Shown one piece after another: positions 10,418-20,690 of a stretch of 48,644 bases of DNA. Position 1 is the first letter of the stretch. Each line of letters opens with the position of its first letter. The stretch is taken from contig JAPZLL010000079.1 of the NCBI GenBank assembly GCA_036250225.1, positions 1-48,644 on the forward strand, read 5' to 3'. Origin of the DNA: Cercophora sp. LCS_1 (lineage: Eukaryota; Ascomycota; Sordariomycetes; Sordariales; Lasiosphaeriaceae). Both the position numbers and the translations under genes were made by a program. The notes beneath the pieces are model-generated. The model saw only the letters and a program-made list of their open reading frames with translations, was not told where the DNA came from and did not search any database.

Positions 10418-12250
10418 TCAAGAAATCTCAATCGTCTCCCACTGCGGGCTGTCCTCCCCTCTATCGACAAGTGCAAACCCTTCTCCGTCCATCAAGCCGT
10501 GAAGGTAGCACTCGCCGACGAGTGTGTGCCATCCCCCTGCCGGTCGGAGAATGTAGAGAACTTGGCCACCGTAGACTAGGTAGATTTTGTCGCCGGGCCT
10601 TGCTCGTGCCGGCCCCAGTCCGATCCGACGACCTGCGGTCTGGATGAGCTGGCGGCCTTCACACGCGTAGCAGGCAGGGAGGCTACGTTCCCACTCCGTC
10701 GAATCTTTTGCTTGCGATCCACGTCCTTTTGGTAATTCAGTGTCGTTATAGGCTATATCGGCAACCAAGACGTGCAGCCGAGCCTCTTCTCGTGTGATGG
10801 GACGCTTGGGTCCTTGACTCGGGGACGGCGTGTACTCAGATTCCCCGTCTTCGACCTGCCAAGATGGATTACGAATCAGATCATACCTATTAGACGCATC
10901 CCGTCGAGTAGTGCCGCTGACGGCGAGAATTGTGTCCACGCAGCAGCCTTGGACCGTCAAAAGGTCCCCATTGCATCTCGGCGGGCAGAAGCGAGGATGC
11001 GTCGTGCCGCCGTCTGGTGGTAGTCCGGCGCCATACGCTCGTATCGAGCCGGTCAACTGGAACCATGTACCTTGGTCATCCATAGGTCCCAGCAACTTGC
11101 GGAATGGGGTGTGCCCGGTCTCTCCTCGCCAGTCGGGGGTCCAGGAAGGCAGCCTCAAGTCGTCCCAAGCGCTGCTCCGAAGGTTTCTCCCGCAATGGCC
11201 AACAACGTCCAGCTGAAGGCCAAATGGGCTCTCGTTTACCAAATGCCGCGCAAAGTCCACGTACGTCTCCCGTGTGCACACGCTGTACATGGGGATAAGC
11301 CGGGACAGTAGGTCGCGGTTCCGAAGCATGGATATCAGCGCATAGATCTTGTCCCTAGGGTCGGTCGCCTTGAACTCGCGGGCCATGGAAACAACGGCCA
11401 ACGCGTCTTGAATCTGCCCTTTGACCAGGGTCAAATTCAGAATAGCGCTTGCTGCAGAGGAGAGAGACTCGGCAACGAGGCGGTATCTCGGATTCTCAAT
11501 GGCGATCTCGGTTATTATTACGATGGCGCCGTGCAGCACAGTCCTCTCTAGCAAGACATTACCACAGAGAAAGAAGGTCTCTGCAGATGATGTAGCCTCT
11601 TGAATGATCCAGGCACGCTCCCACCACGGCCGATGGAGAAGGCGTTTTATGGCCAGCAGGTGTGGCAAGTCGGGATCAAACGGCCCGTCTCCGACCATCT
11701 CGTACCTGGCTTGTCTTAGGATTGCGGGCCAAATTTCGCTGGTTGTCCTGATTTCCCATAATCTTCCCATGCGTTGGAGCTTCCGTATGGCCAAATCGCT
11801 ATCGTCGGCCGCGGGTCCGAGCCACGCAATAACACGCAGCGAGCCCTCATAGATGGCGTTCATGCGTGCCACTTGGTGGGCTTTTTCGGCAGCGTCGTCC
11901 TGGTTGATGCAGATGGCGTCGATCCATAGAACCAGCGGCTCGTCAGACTGGTGGAGTTGTCTCAAAGCCGCAAAGAGGTTCTCGGTCACGAGGAATCGTT
12001 TACCGTTGAGAGTGATCGGGACTCTTGCCGATACATCGCCCCATGTGTACGACAGAGCCTGGTAGGGGATGTCGCTTTCCAGTTTGTTGTCAGGCCCAAC
12101 AACTGTCGTGGGGCTGACGAGCAGCGACCCCGTCACGGCATCGTCCCGCCCGTTCTCCCGAGTGTGCAGTTTCAGCAGTCGGAGATCCGACGGTCGATTG
12201 AGCGGCGAGTACGTGAAAAACTCAGTCGAGACATCGTGCTTGGTCGTCAT
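10418..12250 (-). CDS. HET (heterokaryon incompatibility) domain protein, 610 aa
   Basis: This is a single exon. I chose the ATG at 12250 (MTTKHDVSTEFFTYSPLN) because the domain lead-in follows at once; the frame remains open to 12556 but that extension has low-complexity, unlikely sequence. The HET domain runs from about residue 60 to 210, with the three hallmark blocks: YQALSYTWGD, then LFAALRQLHQSDEPLVLWID joined to AICINQDD, then QVARMNAIYEGSLRVIAWLG. The C-terminal 400 residues contain DPRDKIYALISML, the usual post-HET motif, and LYGGQVLYILRPAGGWHTLV, the usual end (YGGxxPYVLRP...LVGECYVHG). HET domains act in fungal non-self recognition and cell death, often as effectors of NLR partners; a NACHT gene lies at 20691-24036. 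No N-terminal partner domain is present. Confidence 0.95.
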   Translation of the reverse strand: MTTKHDVSTEFFTYSPLNRPSDLRLLKLHTRENGRDDAVTGSLLVSPTTVVGPDNKLESDIPYQALSYTWGDVSARVPITLNGKRFLVTENLFAALRQLHQSDEPLVLWIDAICINQDDAAEKAHQVARMNAIYEGSLRVIAWLGPAADDSDLAIRKLQRMGRLWEIRTTSEIWPAILRQARYEMVGDGPFDPDLPHLLAIKRLLHRPWWERAWIIQEATSSAETFFLCGNVLLERTVLHGAIVIITEIAIENPRYRLVAESLSSAASAILNLTLVKGQIQDALAVVSMAREFKATDPRDKIYALISMLRNRDLLSRLIPMYSVCTRETYVDFARHLVNESPFGLQLDVVGHCGRNLRSSAWDDLRLPSWTPDWRGETGHTPFRKLLGPMDDQGTWFQLTGSIRAYGAGLPPDGGTTHPRFCPPRCNGDLLTVQGCCVDTILAVSGTTRRDASNRYDLIRNPSWQVEDGESEYTPSPSQGPKRPITREEARLHVLVADIAYNDTELPKGRGSQAKDSTEWERSLPACYACEGRQLIQTAGRRIGLGPARARPGDKIYLVYGGQVLYILRPAGGWHTLVGECYLHGLMDGEGFALVDRGEDSPQWETIEIS

Positions 12251-12838
12251 CCTTTTTTTCGTTTTGATGGTCCTGGGCGAGGTAAGGTATTCGTGGTGCA
12301 AGGTCAAGAGGCAGCTGCCTGGATGCGGTGAGCGGATAAAAAATTTTTCTTCCTGGACGTCAACCCCTGTCGAGAAACAGGTTGCGCGAGTGAGCTGATT
12401 CCCACGGTGAAAAAGTGTCCAATGAGGAGCGAGATGATATCCAAGCTGCCAACGTCTGATTGGCTCCAGTGAGTTGCAACCCAAAGGTTGAGTGAATCTG
12501 GTCCCCTCCCAAACCGACATCCGAACGAGTACGCCACCAAACACACCTCTTTGCAAGTGTGGACTGTCCTTTGTCTATTTCAACAAGATCTGCAGGTATT
12601 CCCTCCGCGTAGTCTGCGGCTTCGGCAATGGATTACGTATCAAGATGACCAGACCCGTAGTCGCCACTGGCAATCAGTTTTCTGTCCGTTGTCTTGAATT
12701 GCATGTGGAAATCCATGCAGCTCGCTTTCGGTGCGTTGTCCCAAATCATTCCGAAGATAAGGGGATCTAGTTGCTCCGACAACCGAAGCACCCAGGATTT
12801 TGACGAAATACCTCCATATTTTCAACTAGTACAAAGAG
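12251..12838. other. Divergent intergenic region
   Basis: The spacer between the HET gene start and the plus-strand hypothetical gene at 12839. I see no repeats; it presumably holds both promoters. Confidence 0.4.
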
Positions 12839-13361
12839 ATGTGCGAAGACCTGAGGTACGAAATGGCCAGTTTCCGGGATGACAAGGAACAACAACTCGC
12901 TTTCGAAAAGGCCAAGGAAGATGGGTTCCGCCGGTGGTTCGAGACTTTAGAAGAAGAGAGAAAGGGTGGGAGGCCTCCACTCCCCGTTGACTTGCTCGCT
13001 GGCACTGGCTTCAATCTTTTCTCCGCTGACTATATCGACCACTATTGCTCTGCTGAGCGCTACGAGACTAAGATGGTTACCTTTTCCAGTATTGTCAATA
13101 GCGTTGGCCAAAATAAGTTGGTTGGCGACTTGTGTCTGGACGCGGACATCACCATTGAGCTTCTGGCCGTTCCATGTGCCACAGGCGACTGGGGGTCATA
13201 GGAGGCACAGGATGGACACCAGAGTTGGGAAACACAGGCTCTACTTTAAGCTCCTTGGTGACGAACGTCTGGAACTTGAGGTATCACAGGAGGTCACTGA
13301 TCAAAGGAAGTCGCAAGGGTCTTATATTCCGGAAGGTCACCCGTCTAGATACAGATTTTGA
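12839..13361 (+). pseudogene. Hypothetical protein with a frame break
   Basis: The ATG at 12839 (MCEDLRYEMASFRDDKEQQL) opens a 120-residue frame ending at 13201. It is helical and charged at first (AFEKAKEDGFRRWFETLEEE) and then reads LLAGTGFNLFSADYIDHYC and NKLVGDLCLDADITIELL. Just after its stop, another frame reads GKHRLYFKLLGDERLELEVS (about 13229-13290) and stops at 13361. That looks like a genuine continuation of a strand-rich protein. No good GT-AG intron joins the two frames, so I read a small frameshift around 13170-13225 or a missed short intron. I do not recognise the family. It sits between a HET gene and an ankyrin-like gene. Confidence 0.45.
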
Positions 13362-13689
13362 GTTAGACGGCCGCTAGGCGCCTTTTGTTATGGGATCTCT
13401 TTCTTATACGACTTGAAACTGCCGTGCGTACAAGTCAGATGCCCTGTATATCAGCCTTGGGGTGACCTGAGATGCGAGAGTCATGCCAACGCCACAGTCT
13501 GACTGTTAGAGTGACTAGGATACTCTTCTGATAATGTTCGCTGTCCCCTCAAACTCAGACTCATAATGGCAAATTGGCGACGTTTGTAACCGCACGAATT
13601 GACTTGTCCATCTATAAATCCACGTTTGCGCTCCTGCTGCCTCCTAGATCCCCTAAAGCCCAAACAAAAACAACAGGCGGAACCTCACA
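13362..13689. other. Intergenic, no feature seen
   Basis: No domain-bearing frame or repeat. It probably contains the promoter of the ankyrin-like gene at 13690. Confidence 0.4.
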
Positions 13690-14277
13690 ATGGCCGGAAA
13701 TAGGAGGAACAAGAATAAGAAAAAGGGCGAGGCCAGCGCCAACAACCCCAAGCCCAATATTACAACCGGAGAGTCATCCGAGCTTCTTGGATATCTCACA
13801 GCAGGTGAACTCGACCAAGCGCGCTACAAGCTCAATGAGATCCTCCTTAGGATACACGAGGATTTCCCCCATCTTTTTTTGCAAGGGAGACATCTTGTAC
13901 GGAGCTCGCGACGATTTCGGTCGAAACGCGCTCCACCTCGCTGCCTTCCACCACGAGACGGTCGGATCTAGTGCGTAATAGTATTCCTCTCCCGCAAGAA
14001 AATAGCTGACGACTTCGCTACAGAGATCCTAGATTTCGTAACCGAAATGCAGGCAGCAGACGAAGAAGAAGGCATAGCAAAAAGCAAGCGCACTATGGTG
14101 CGAGACGAGATCATGAACTTTGAGCCTAGGAAGAGAGATGACCCGGACGTCGCCTGTGTCCCGCTCGCTCATGCGCGGAAGCTGAGATGCCCGACCGAGT
14201 TGATTGACAGGCTGAAGCAGATGGGTGCTCGGGAGGAAAACCCTCATTACGAGGATGGCCCGCGGCGGAAGTGGTAG
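13690..14277 (+). CDS. Small ankyrin-like protein, frame broken at a T7 run
   Basis: The ATG at 13690 begins MAGNRRNKNKKKGEASANN, a basic N-terminus. It continues with SELLGYLTAGELDQARYKLN. At the seven-T run 13874-13880 the reading shifts: the natural continuation, ILYGARDDFGRNALHLAAFH, is in another frame and is a clear ankyrin repeat core (GRNALHLAA). An intron (13971-14023; donor GTGCGT, branch GCTGAC, acceptor ACAG) then joins ...ETVGS to KILDFVTEMQAADEEEG, and the gene ends RREENPHYED-like and basic at 14277. One T fewer would restore a single frame of about 180 residues. The break could be a homopolymer sequencing error or a real mutation. No short intron fits. Ankyrin repeats mediate protein binding; no partner domain is present. 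Confidence 0.6.
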
Positions 14278-14500
14278 TGATGTGGCAGCCATGAGAGATA
14301 TGAACAGGGAGAAGCTGCTGTCAGGGGAGACGAGTCATGGTGAAAACGACATTGAAAGCCGACCTCGTCCGCTCAAACAGAAGCGTACAATGATCCAAAA
14401 TTGATCCCAAGCACATAGTCTGTTCACTTGTGATACCCAAGGCAGAGAAAAGGAGAACCAAAAAAAAAAGAGCAAACACTCAACTCCCTCAACCAGCCCC

Positions 14501-15214
14501 CTAAACAAAAACGACCTTCAACCCCTCGACATCCAAACACCTCCTCACCGCCTCCCGTCCCTCAATCCCCCTCGCAACTGCCTCCCAATTCTTCCACCTT
14601 CCCATCTCCAACCCCAAATCAACACCCCACCGCCAAAACAGATACAAATTAAAATCAGCCACACTCAACCGCCCACCAACAGCAAACCCATCACCAGGCA
14701 ATCTCTCCTCGATCATGCCATAAAACCGCTCCACATTCTTCCTTCCAGCTTGTCTAACCCACTCCTCTGCCTCGGGATGAGCTTCACCATCCACGTACCG
14801 TCTTGGACGCCACAGTGCGCCGTAGGCTTGTCCGTGGACTGAACCAGATAGGAACGAAAGCCAGGAGTGGATTTGGGCGCGTTCGATAGCGTTTGTTCCC
14901 AGAAGGGTGGGGTTAGAAGGAAGGGATGCGACGTACGTTATGATGGCGGGGTTTTCGGTTATGATTGTCGTTGTCGATGGGTCGTCAGGGGGAGTGACGG
15001 CCAGGGCGGGGACTTGGCCTGCTGGATGGATGGCGAAGTATTGCTCGGGAGAAATGGTGCCGTCGACAGATTCAACGCGGACCGAAGCGTTGATTGTCAT
15101 GGGGATGGCGGTGAAGGGCAGGTCGAGCTCGTGGAGGATTGCGTGCGAGACGAGGGCGCAGGAGCCGGACATGCGGTAGAGGGTTAGCTTGGGGATGGTG
15201 TTTTCGGATGTCAT
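14501..15214 (-). CDS. Glutathione S-transferase family protein, 237 aa
   Basis: This is a single exon of normal GST length. The N-terminal thioredoxin-like half (residues about 9-90) reads LTLYRMSGSCALVSHAILHE, where the SGSCAL stretch matches the Cys-containing start of bacterial (beta-type) GSTs. It is followed by HPAGQVPAL, which holds the cis-proline that contacts glutathione, and TITENPAIITYVA, the Glu/Asn-containing loop. The helical C-terminal half runs through WLSFLSGSVHGQAYGALWRP and ends with GGRLSVADFNLYLFWRW, the conserved N-capping/hydrophobic-staple helix (SxAD). It conjugates or reduces substrates with glutathione in the cytosol; the substrate is unknown. Neighbours give no pathway hint. 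Confidence 0.93.
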   Translation of the reverse strand: MTSENTIPKLTLYRMSGSCALVSHAILHELDLPFTAIPMTINASVRVESVDGTISPEQYFAIHPAGQVPALAVTPPDDPSTTTIITENPAIITYVASLPSNPTLLGTNAIERAQIHSWLSFLSGSVHGQAYGALWRPRRYVDGEAHPEAEEWVRQAGRKNVERFYGMIEERLPGDGFAVGGRLSVADFNLYLFWRWGVDLGLEMGRWKNWEAVARGIEGREAVRRCLDVEGLKVVFV

Positions 15215-16509
15215 TTTGGTGGTCAGTGAGGGTTGTGTTTGAAGAGTGGTTGACGGTGGCGAGCTTCGATGGATTGGCTGGGTTGGAGCGTCTTTTTATG
15301 CCGTGTTGATGGTTTTCTATTGTACAAGGCTGCCAGTCCGAGCCAACGACTTACAGGCCGTGTGTACCAATGCACTGATTAAAAATCTTGTCCGAGGACG
15401 GTCCGCTGCAAGGTTCGTGTTGGATCGGATCGGCATGCGTGTTGACTTGCTGACAAATGGGTTGCTGCGCGGGAAGGATTCGCGCTTGGCTTGCGGTGAA
15501 CTTAGTGCCCAGTGCCCCGGAATGGAACACTGGCGCCACGTGCTGTCATAAGCAGCAATGTCAGGGAAAACTTAGTCCCGGATGATCAATTCAGTCCCCG
15601 TTCAGTAGGTACGTAGATGCGACGGATTAACGGTCGGCAACTTGATGGAATGGAGTCAAACTTGCTCTTTCTTGATACGGGACACCGGGCGCATTGCTCT
15701 GGCGAGAACGTCAAGTTTTGCACAATAACGTCCATCCACTTGACACGAATGCTCTTGAGGCGCCGAAATCTGACGGGTTTGAAATGTTCTAAAGCAAAAG
15801 ACTTTGAACCTAGGTACTGTGTGCTCCCAACGTCTCACAGGCGTCTGGTAACCTCGAGAACTATAAACCCGAACACCTAACTTAACCAAGAATGCACTTT
15901 ACTATCTACGTTCTAATAAGCCTGAGATCGCTGCATCGCACATCTACTCTTTAATAACCACTGTGAAATGATGACGTGGGAGCTCAGTGCTCACACTACC
16001 CGTCACCCACAGGGTTGCAGTTGACCAACACAATATCGCAAAAAATACTTAAAGAGATGGTTTTATCGGTACAGGATGAAATTAATGAACTGAAAACCTT
16101 CACTCTTTGAGCTCTCGAAGGAATTGAGTTGAACAAGGCAATTTCAGTCTTTTTCACACATCAATCTTCAAAACAACCAACCTCTCCTTGGACACAAGCT
16201 CACAGACGCTTGCATTAAAAGCCTCCCCCCCGGTCAATACGGTATTCCAACGCCCCACCGTGACTGATATGATGATGGCGACGACGAAGGAGCTGATTGG
16301 CACAACTCCTTCCATCGATATCAACCCTAACCCTTTTCTTCTCACGCCACATCCCACTTTCTGCTCGCCGGCGTTTGTTCTTTCCCTCCACACCTCGAAA
16401 TCAGGAACTTGCTTCAATCATCATCTGAACCATCAAGCTGCAGCACAGGTACCCACATCCCATTTGTTCTAAAATTTCGGATACACTGACACGTACCGCA
16501 GTCGCCAAG
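15215..16509. other. Divergent intergenic region with probable 5' UTR intron
   Basis: About 1.3 kb between GST and F-box gene starts. The part near the F-box gene holds a likely 5' untranslated-region intron at 16449-16501 (donor GGTACCC, branch ACTGAC at 16485-16490, acceptor CGCAG) ending eight bases before the ATG. Open frames between 15246 and 16472 have no domain and are not in phase with the F-box gene across that intron. No repeats were seen. Confidence 0.45.
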
Positions 16510-17982
16510 ATGCCATTTGGAAATCTCCCGACGGAGCTGCTCTCCGAGATGGTCAGCCACCTGGGAGCTGCCGATCTTCGCAATCTTCGTCTTGTCAACA
16601 AGAAGCTCAGCGCCATCGCAAGTCGCCTGGTCATGAAAAGAATTACTTTTGCAATGTGCAAACAAGATTTCGACATGCTCCTATCCATCGCCGACCACCC
16701 CGTCTACTCCGAGTACGTCTCAACGCTGGTCTACAATGCCGACGTGATGCGGTTGGACCGCGCCAACCTGGCTCTATTTCGCGCAAATATCCAGAACACC
16801 AGTAGGATCGACAAGAAGTTGAACCTTCAAGCCCTGGAGGTATCCGATGACATAATCGAGGAGCGATATCGCCAATACAATCGGCTTTTCGACGAGCAAC
16901 AAGATATCCTAGCCAACAACACCAATTTTGCGGTTCTCAAACATGCCGTCTCGAAGTTTTCGAACCTGCGGGAAATTGTGGTCTGCTGCGGCGGCGAAAT
17001 GGGGTCCCATAGGCGCGCCGACAGAGTCTTGCTATACTCGTACCAATTGACGAGTGAGGGCATGACTGACGGGACTGGTGCAGCGCGCCACTTGGAATCT
17101 CTTCTTCAAGCTGTCGAGGCCGCTGACACCAAACTCGATCGCGTTCGAGCCGGCAAGATGCATGTCTCTTTCTTCGACCCTTTACGATTCGAGTTACAGA
17201 GCCTGGAGTTCCTGAGCAACGTCACGATATTCGATATCGTGATCCAAGTCATCCAGCCCCCCCCAGGTCTATATTCGGACGAACCATCAATGAACACGGT
17301 TCAAAAACAGATCCGGGACTGCCGCAAGGTCATGGCAAAGGGAACCCTTCGGCGCGTGTTGGACAGCATGCCCCACCTCGTAAGTCTCCGACTTATTGTT
17401 GAGGAAGACCACTCGTTTGACTACGACGCTTTCCGTGGCCCGGTCCTTTGGGACCATATCATGCCTGAGGGCAAGGTGTGGCCGCGACTGAAAAACTTCT
17501 CCCTGGGCGACATTGAAACGGACCGCGACCAGCTCGTCGCCTTTCTTGTCAAGCACAAGGACACACTCGTCACCTTAGAGATGGAGTACATGCGACTCAA
17601 GTCTACTTCGTGGATGAAACTGCTCCCGCAGCTCAGGAAGGGCTTTCGCGGAAGTCCGGCAAAGAAAATTGTCTTCAGCAGAGTTCTGATCGGGGCGAGC
17701 GAGGATGACGGGCATCCTCCCGAGCAGTGGCTTCTGGGTAATCCCGATATCGATCGGGAGCCACATCCCCTTGAAGTTCGTATTAACGAGTATCTGAACT
17801 GCAGCGGGCCAAAGAAGGGCTGTCCGTTGAGGGTCGACAATATGTGGGGCTACGATGAGGATGATTGGAGCGACGTTCATGGTTCGGATGGCGACAATCA
17901 GGATTCGGCCGTGGATGGTGACGACAACGGAGACTGGATTTCTCATTTTGATGGTGAGGATGAGGATGAGGACGTGGCTTAG
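16510..17982 (+). CDS. F-box protein, 490 aa
   Basis: This is a single exon. Residues 2-45 form an F-box: FGNLPTELLSEMVSHLGAAD followed by LRNLRLVNKKLSAIASRLV. F-boxes bind Skp1 in SCF ubiquitin ligases. The rest (about 60-440) is helix/strand alternation with LRxL-type segments (KFSNLREIVVCCGG, LDSMPHLVSLRLIVEEDHSF, LVTLEMEYMRL), consistent with degenerate leucine-rich-like substrate-binding repeats. The last 40 residues are very acidic (DDNGDWISHFDGEDEDED). The start is well supported: the F-box begins immediately and a likely 5' UTR intron ends just upstream. The substrate is unknown. Confidence 0.9.
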   Translation: MPFGNLPTELLSEMVSHLGAADLRNLRLVNKKLSAIASRLVMKRITFAMCKQDFDMLLSIADHPVYSEYVSTLVYNADVMRLDRANLALFRANIQNTSRIDKKLNLQALEVSDDIIEERYRQYNRLFDEQQDILANNTNFAVLKHAVSKFSNLREIVVCCGGEMGSHRRADRVLLYSYQLTSEGMTDGTGAARHLESLLQAVEAADTKLDRVRAGKMHVSFFDPLRFELQSLEFLSNVTIFDIVIQVIQPPPGLYSDEPSMNTVQKQIRDCRKVMAKGTLRRVLDSMPHLVSLRLIVEEDHSFDYDAFRGPVLWDHIMPEGKVWPRLKNFSLGDIETDRDQLVAFLVKHKDTLVTLEMEYMRLKSTSWMKLLPQLRKGFRGSPAKKIVFSRVLIGASEDDGHPPEQWLLGNPDIDREPHPLEVRINEYLNCSGPKKGCPLRVDNMWGYDEDDWSDVHGSDGDNQDSAVDGDDNGDWISHFDGEDEDEDVA

Positions 17983-18229
17983 TTTCAAGCTTGAAAAGGG
18001 ACAGGCAAGCCGCGTTCCCTCAGCAATTTCCGGTTCAAATGACTTTATCCGGAAGGACATTCCCAATCATTCGACCCCTGTATTTTTCAACATGTTGAAA
18101 ATTTGGTGAGCTTTTTTTGTCGGACAACGCCCGTTTGTTGCTTGGCTTTTGGTCAAAGCTTTGGCAAGGCTTCGGGATCAACGTTAACCCAACCCTCCAG
18201 TGCTTGTCCCGACAGAGTACTACTTCTTT

Positions 18230-19783
18230 CTAGTTACTATTGAACACCAACCCGCACCGACGCCCCTTTGGAATCAGCACGAAATGATCGGTCATGACCA
18301 TCTCGTCATGGGTGGCCTCGCTTTCCAGCGTCACCATAAACCGATCCATCAAACGCGCCAGAAGCAACTTCAACTCCATGGTAGCCATGTACTGGCCCAC
18401 ACACGCTCGAGGACCCCCTTTGCCACCCCAGACCAGCATCATCTCCTGCATCTCGGGCGTCCCCGCAAAGATTTGGTCCTTCCCATCGTGATCCGAGACA
18501 AGCCACCGAGCCGGATCGAAAGTATCGGGATTGGGAAAGTATGCCGGGTCCCGTTGGGTAGTCCTGGCCTGCATCGACACAAGAACCCCCGCCGGCAAGG
18601 CCAGGCCATCAATGACGGTCACAGGTCCTATAATCACCCGCGGCAACCCACCCGGCGCAGCAGGATACAGCCTCAGAGCTTCCATGACCACAGCGTTAAG
18701 AACAGGCAGGTCACGAACCACCCGGTACTCGAACCCGCTCTCCGCAACCCCTGATTCCCTGATCTCCAGCTGCAATCTCCGCTGCCACTCAGGGTAGCAC
18801 GCCAGCTCATAGAGAGCATACGTCGCCGTTGTCCCAGTCGTATCAACAGCTGCAAACGTCATATTCGAAACTTCGGTGACAATCTCCTCGTCAGACAACG
18901 GCTCAGCCCCCGTCTCTTCGTTCCCCGTCACCAACTTCGTCAACAACGTCCTCCGACTAGACTTTCCCCTCCCCTCCCTCTCGATGTACTCGTTCACCGC
19001 ATCCCTCCCGTACCCATACAAGTACTCGCCCGCAATCATGAACTCCTTTACCGCCCTCAGCGGAACCAAATGATCCAAGCACCACATCACCGTGGGCATC
19101 ATGTCCTCCATTGTCCAAACCACAAACACATTATCCAAATGCTCCACATACGTCCTCAACTTCTCACTATCGCCACCCTCCTCCAACGCCCCAAACCCCT
19201 TTCCCATCAGCACTTCCCCGGCAACCTCCAACGCCTGTGAAAATCTGCGTCAGCTTTTGTCCATCCGTCCAAGGCCTAACACGCACCATAACCCTACACC
19301 ACCACAACCCATCCACCCCCTTCCCTTCCTCCCCAGCCAACACCTCCACCAACCTCCCCATAACCCCCTGCACCACCCCTTCCACCATCCCCAAACTCTC
19401 CTTCCTAAACACATGCCCCACCCTCCTTAACCGCTCCCTATGATCCCCCTTATCCCTCATCTGAAACAGGCCCGTTCTCCCCATGTTCTTGTACGCCTCC
19501 GCCTTGATGACCACCGTACCAGGTCCATAAATCGCGTTGATCGCTGCCCGGGAGGAAAAGGAGACCTCGGTGGGGGAGAGACGGACGATGGGGCCGTATT
19601 TTTGGTGCAAGGTGGAGAGGGTGTGGGCGCGGGTGCCGGAGAGGTCGATGGAGAGGGCATAAAGCGGGGTCAGGCGGGCGAGGAGGGGACCGGGGATGTG
19701 AGAGGGGAGGGGGGAGAAGAGGAGGGAGTGGAGGATCTGGGGAAGGGGTTAGTTCAGAAGGAAAGAAGAGGGGGTTTGCTTGG

Positions 19784-19827
<44 letters not shown>

Positions 19828-19966
19828 CTTGGGAAGGGCTAAGATTGAGAAAGTTGAAGAAACGTACGTGGAAGAGAATGGAGGAGATGAGGATGGCGAC
19901 AAAGGCCGTTGCTACGGTTGGCAAAGTGAGATAGGGACGCAGGACATCTACAGATAGGATTGCCAT
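18230..19966 (-). CDS. Cytochrome P450 monooxygenase, 517 aa
   Basis: Three exons (19966-19868, 19736-19287, 19234-18230) join in phase 0. Exon 1 encodes an N-terminal membrane anchor (TVATAFVAILISSILFH). Exon 2 begins with the proline-rich hinge (LPSHIPGPLLARLTPLYAL) and the beta-1 region (HQKYGPIVRLSPTEVSF). Exon 3 holds the I-helix oxygen-activation motif AAVDTTGT (about residue 310), the K-helix ExxR as EALR (about 365), FDPARW, and the heme loop VWGGKGGPRACVG with the axial Cys at about 455. The heme-loop Phe is replaced by Trp. These match microsomal fungal P450s acting with a reductase on small hydrophobic substrates; PxG-type hinge and length are normal. No adjacent synthase indicates a secondary-metabolite cluster. 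The first intron contains a GTT repeat. Confidence 0.95.
19783..19824. repeat. (GTT)14 microsatellite in a P450 intron
   Basis: Fourteen uninterrupted GTT units lie inside the first intron of the P450 gene. Read without splicing on the gene's strand they would encode a poly-Q or poly-N tract followed by a stop, so intron retention would truncate the enzyme. Confidence 0.9.
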
Positions 19967-20690
19967 TGTTGTTGACCGGACAAAGACAGCGCGAACTGTG
20001 ACGGAGACGAGCGAATTCCGGGGCAGGGGCCGCGGGGGAGGGGGAGGGGTATTGGCGGGAGCGTGAGGACCTTTTGTAGGCTAAGTGGTCGAGAACTGGT
20101 TCCATGTCGCTCGTCGGTTCGGGAAAATGCGGTTTATCTCGGACTCAAACCACTGACGACGTGAGGCACACCCCCTTCGCATTTTGTCTCGTCGACACCA
20201 TTGGAGCTCAGATGCAGATAAATGCGGTGCGTGCTGATGCAACCCCCCACTGGCTGCCGTGAAAGGTGTGAAGCTCGGTAGCTATATGCGGGGGTGAAGG
20301 TGATAATCTGCCAGTTTCATGCACCATCCAATACCGATGTGACCATTTGGATGAGGGTCTCAAGGTTGGCTGCATTCCCAGTTTGCATGACTGCTGTGCC
20401 CGCCCATTGGCCTCAACTCCCCCTTTTGCGAACCGCCACCGATTGGCGTACAGATTGTCTCATATCCACTCTCTCCCAATGTCGACAAAACCGGGTGACG
20501 AACCAGCAAGCCGTACCACAAGGCCGGAACCGACCGACCAACGAGATCGCAAACGGCCCAGGGTAGCCACTGGCGGAAGAAGGCAGCTGCTGGCTCTACA
20601 TGGGCTGGTTGATATAGGTACCTATCTAGTTCTACATGGTGGCCGTGTACCTAAAACCGGATTTGCGGAAATAATACATTACGGTATTTC
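19967..20690. other. Intergenic, P450 promoter and NACHT gene 3' end
   Basis: About 720 bp with no supported gene. Frames seen on the plus strand around 20294-20690 run into the antisense of the NACHT gene and carry no domain. No repeats were noticed. Confidence 0.4.

Noticed and set aside
19754..19966. Poly-Q N-terminus for the P450
   Set aside because: The tract arises only if the first intron is not spliced, and that reading ends in a stop before the P450 body. The spliced reading joins the membrane anchor to the hinge in phase.
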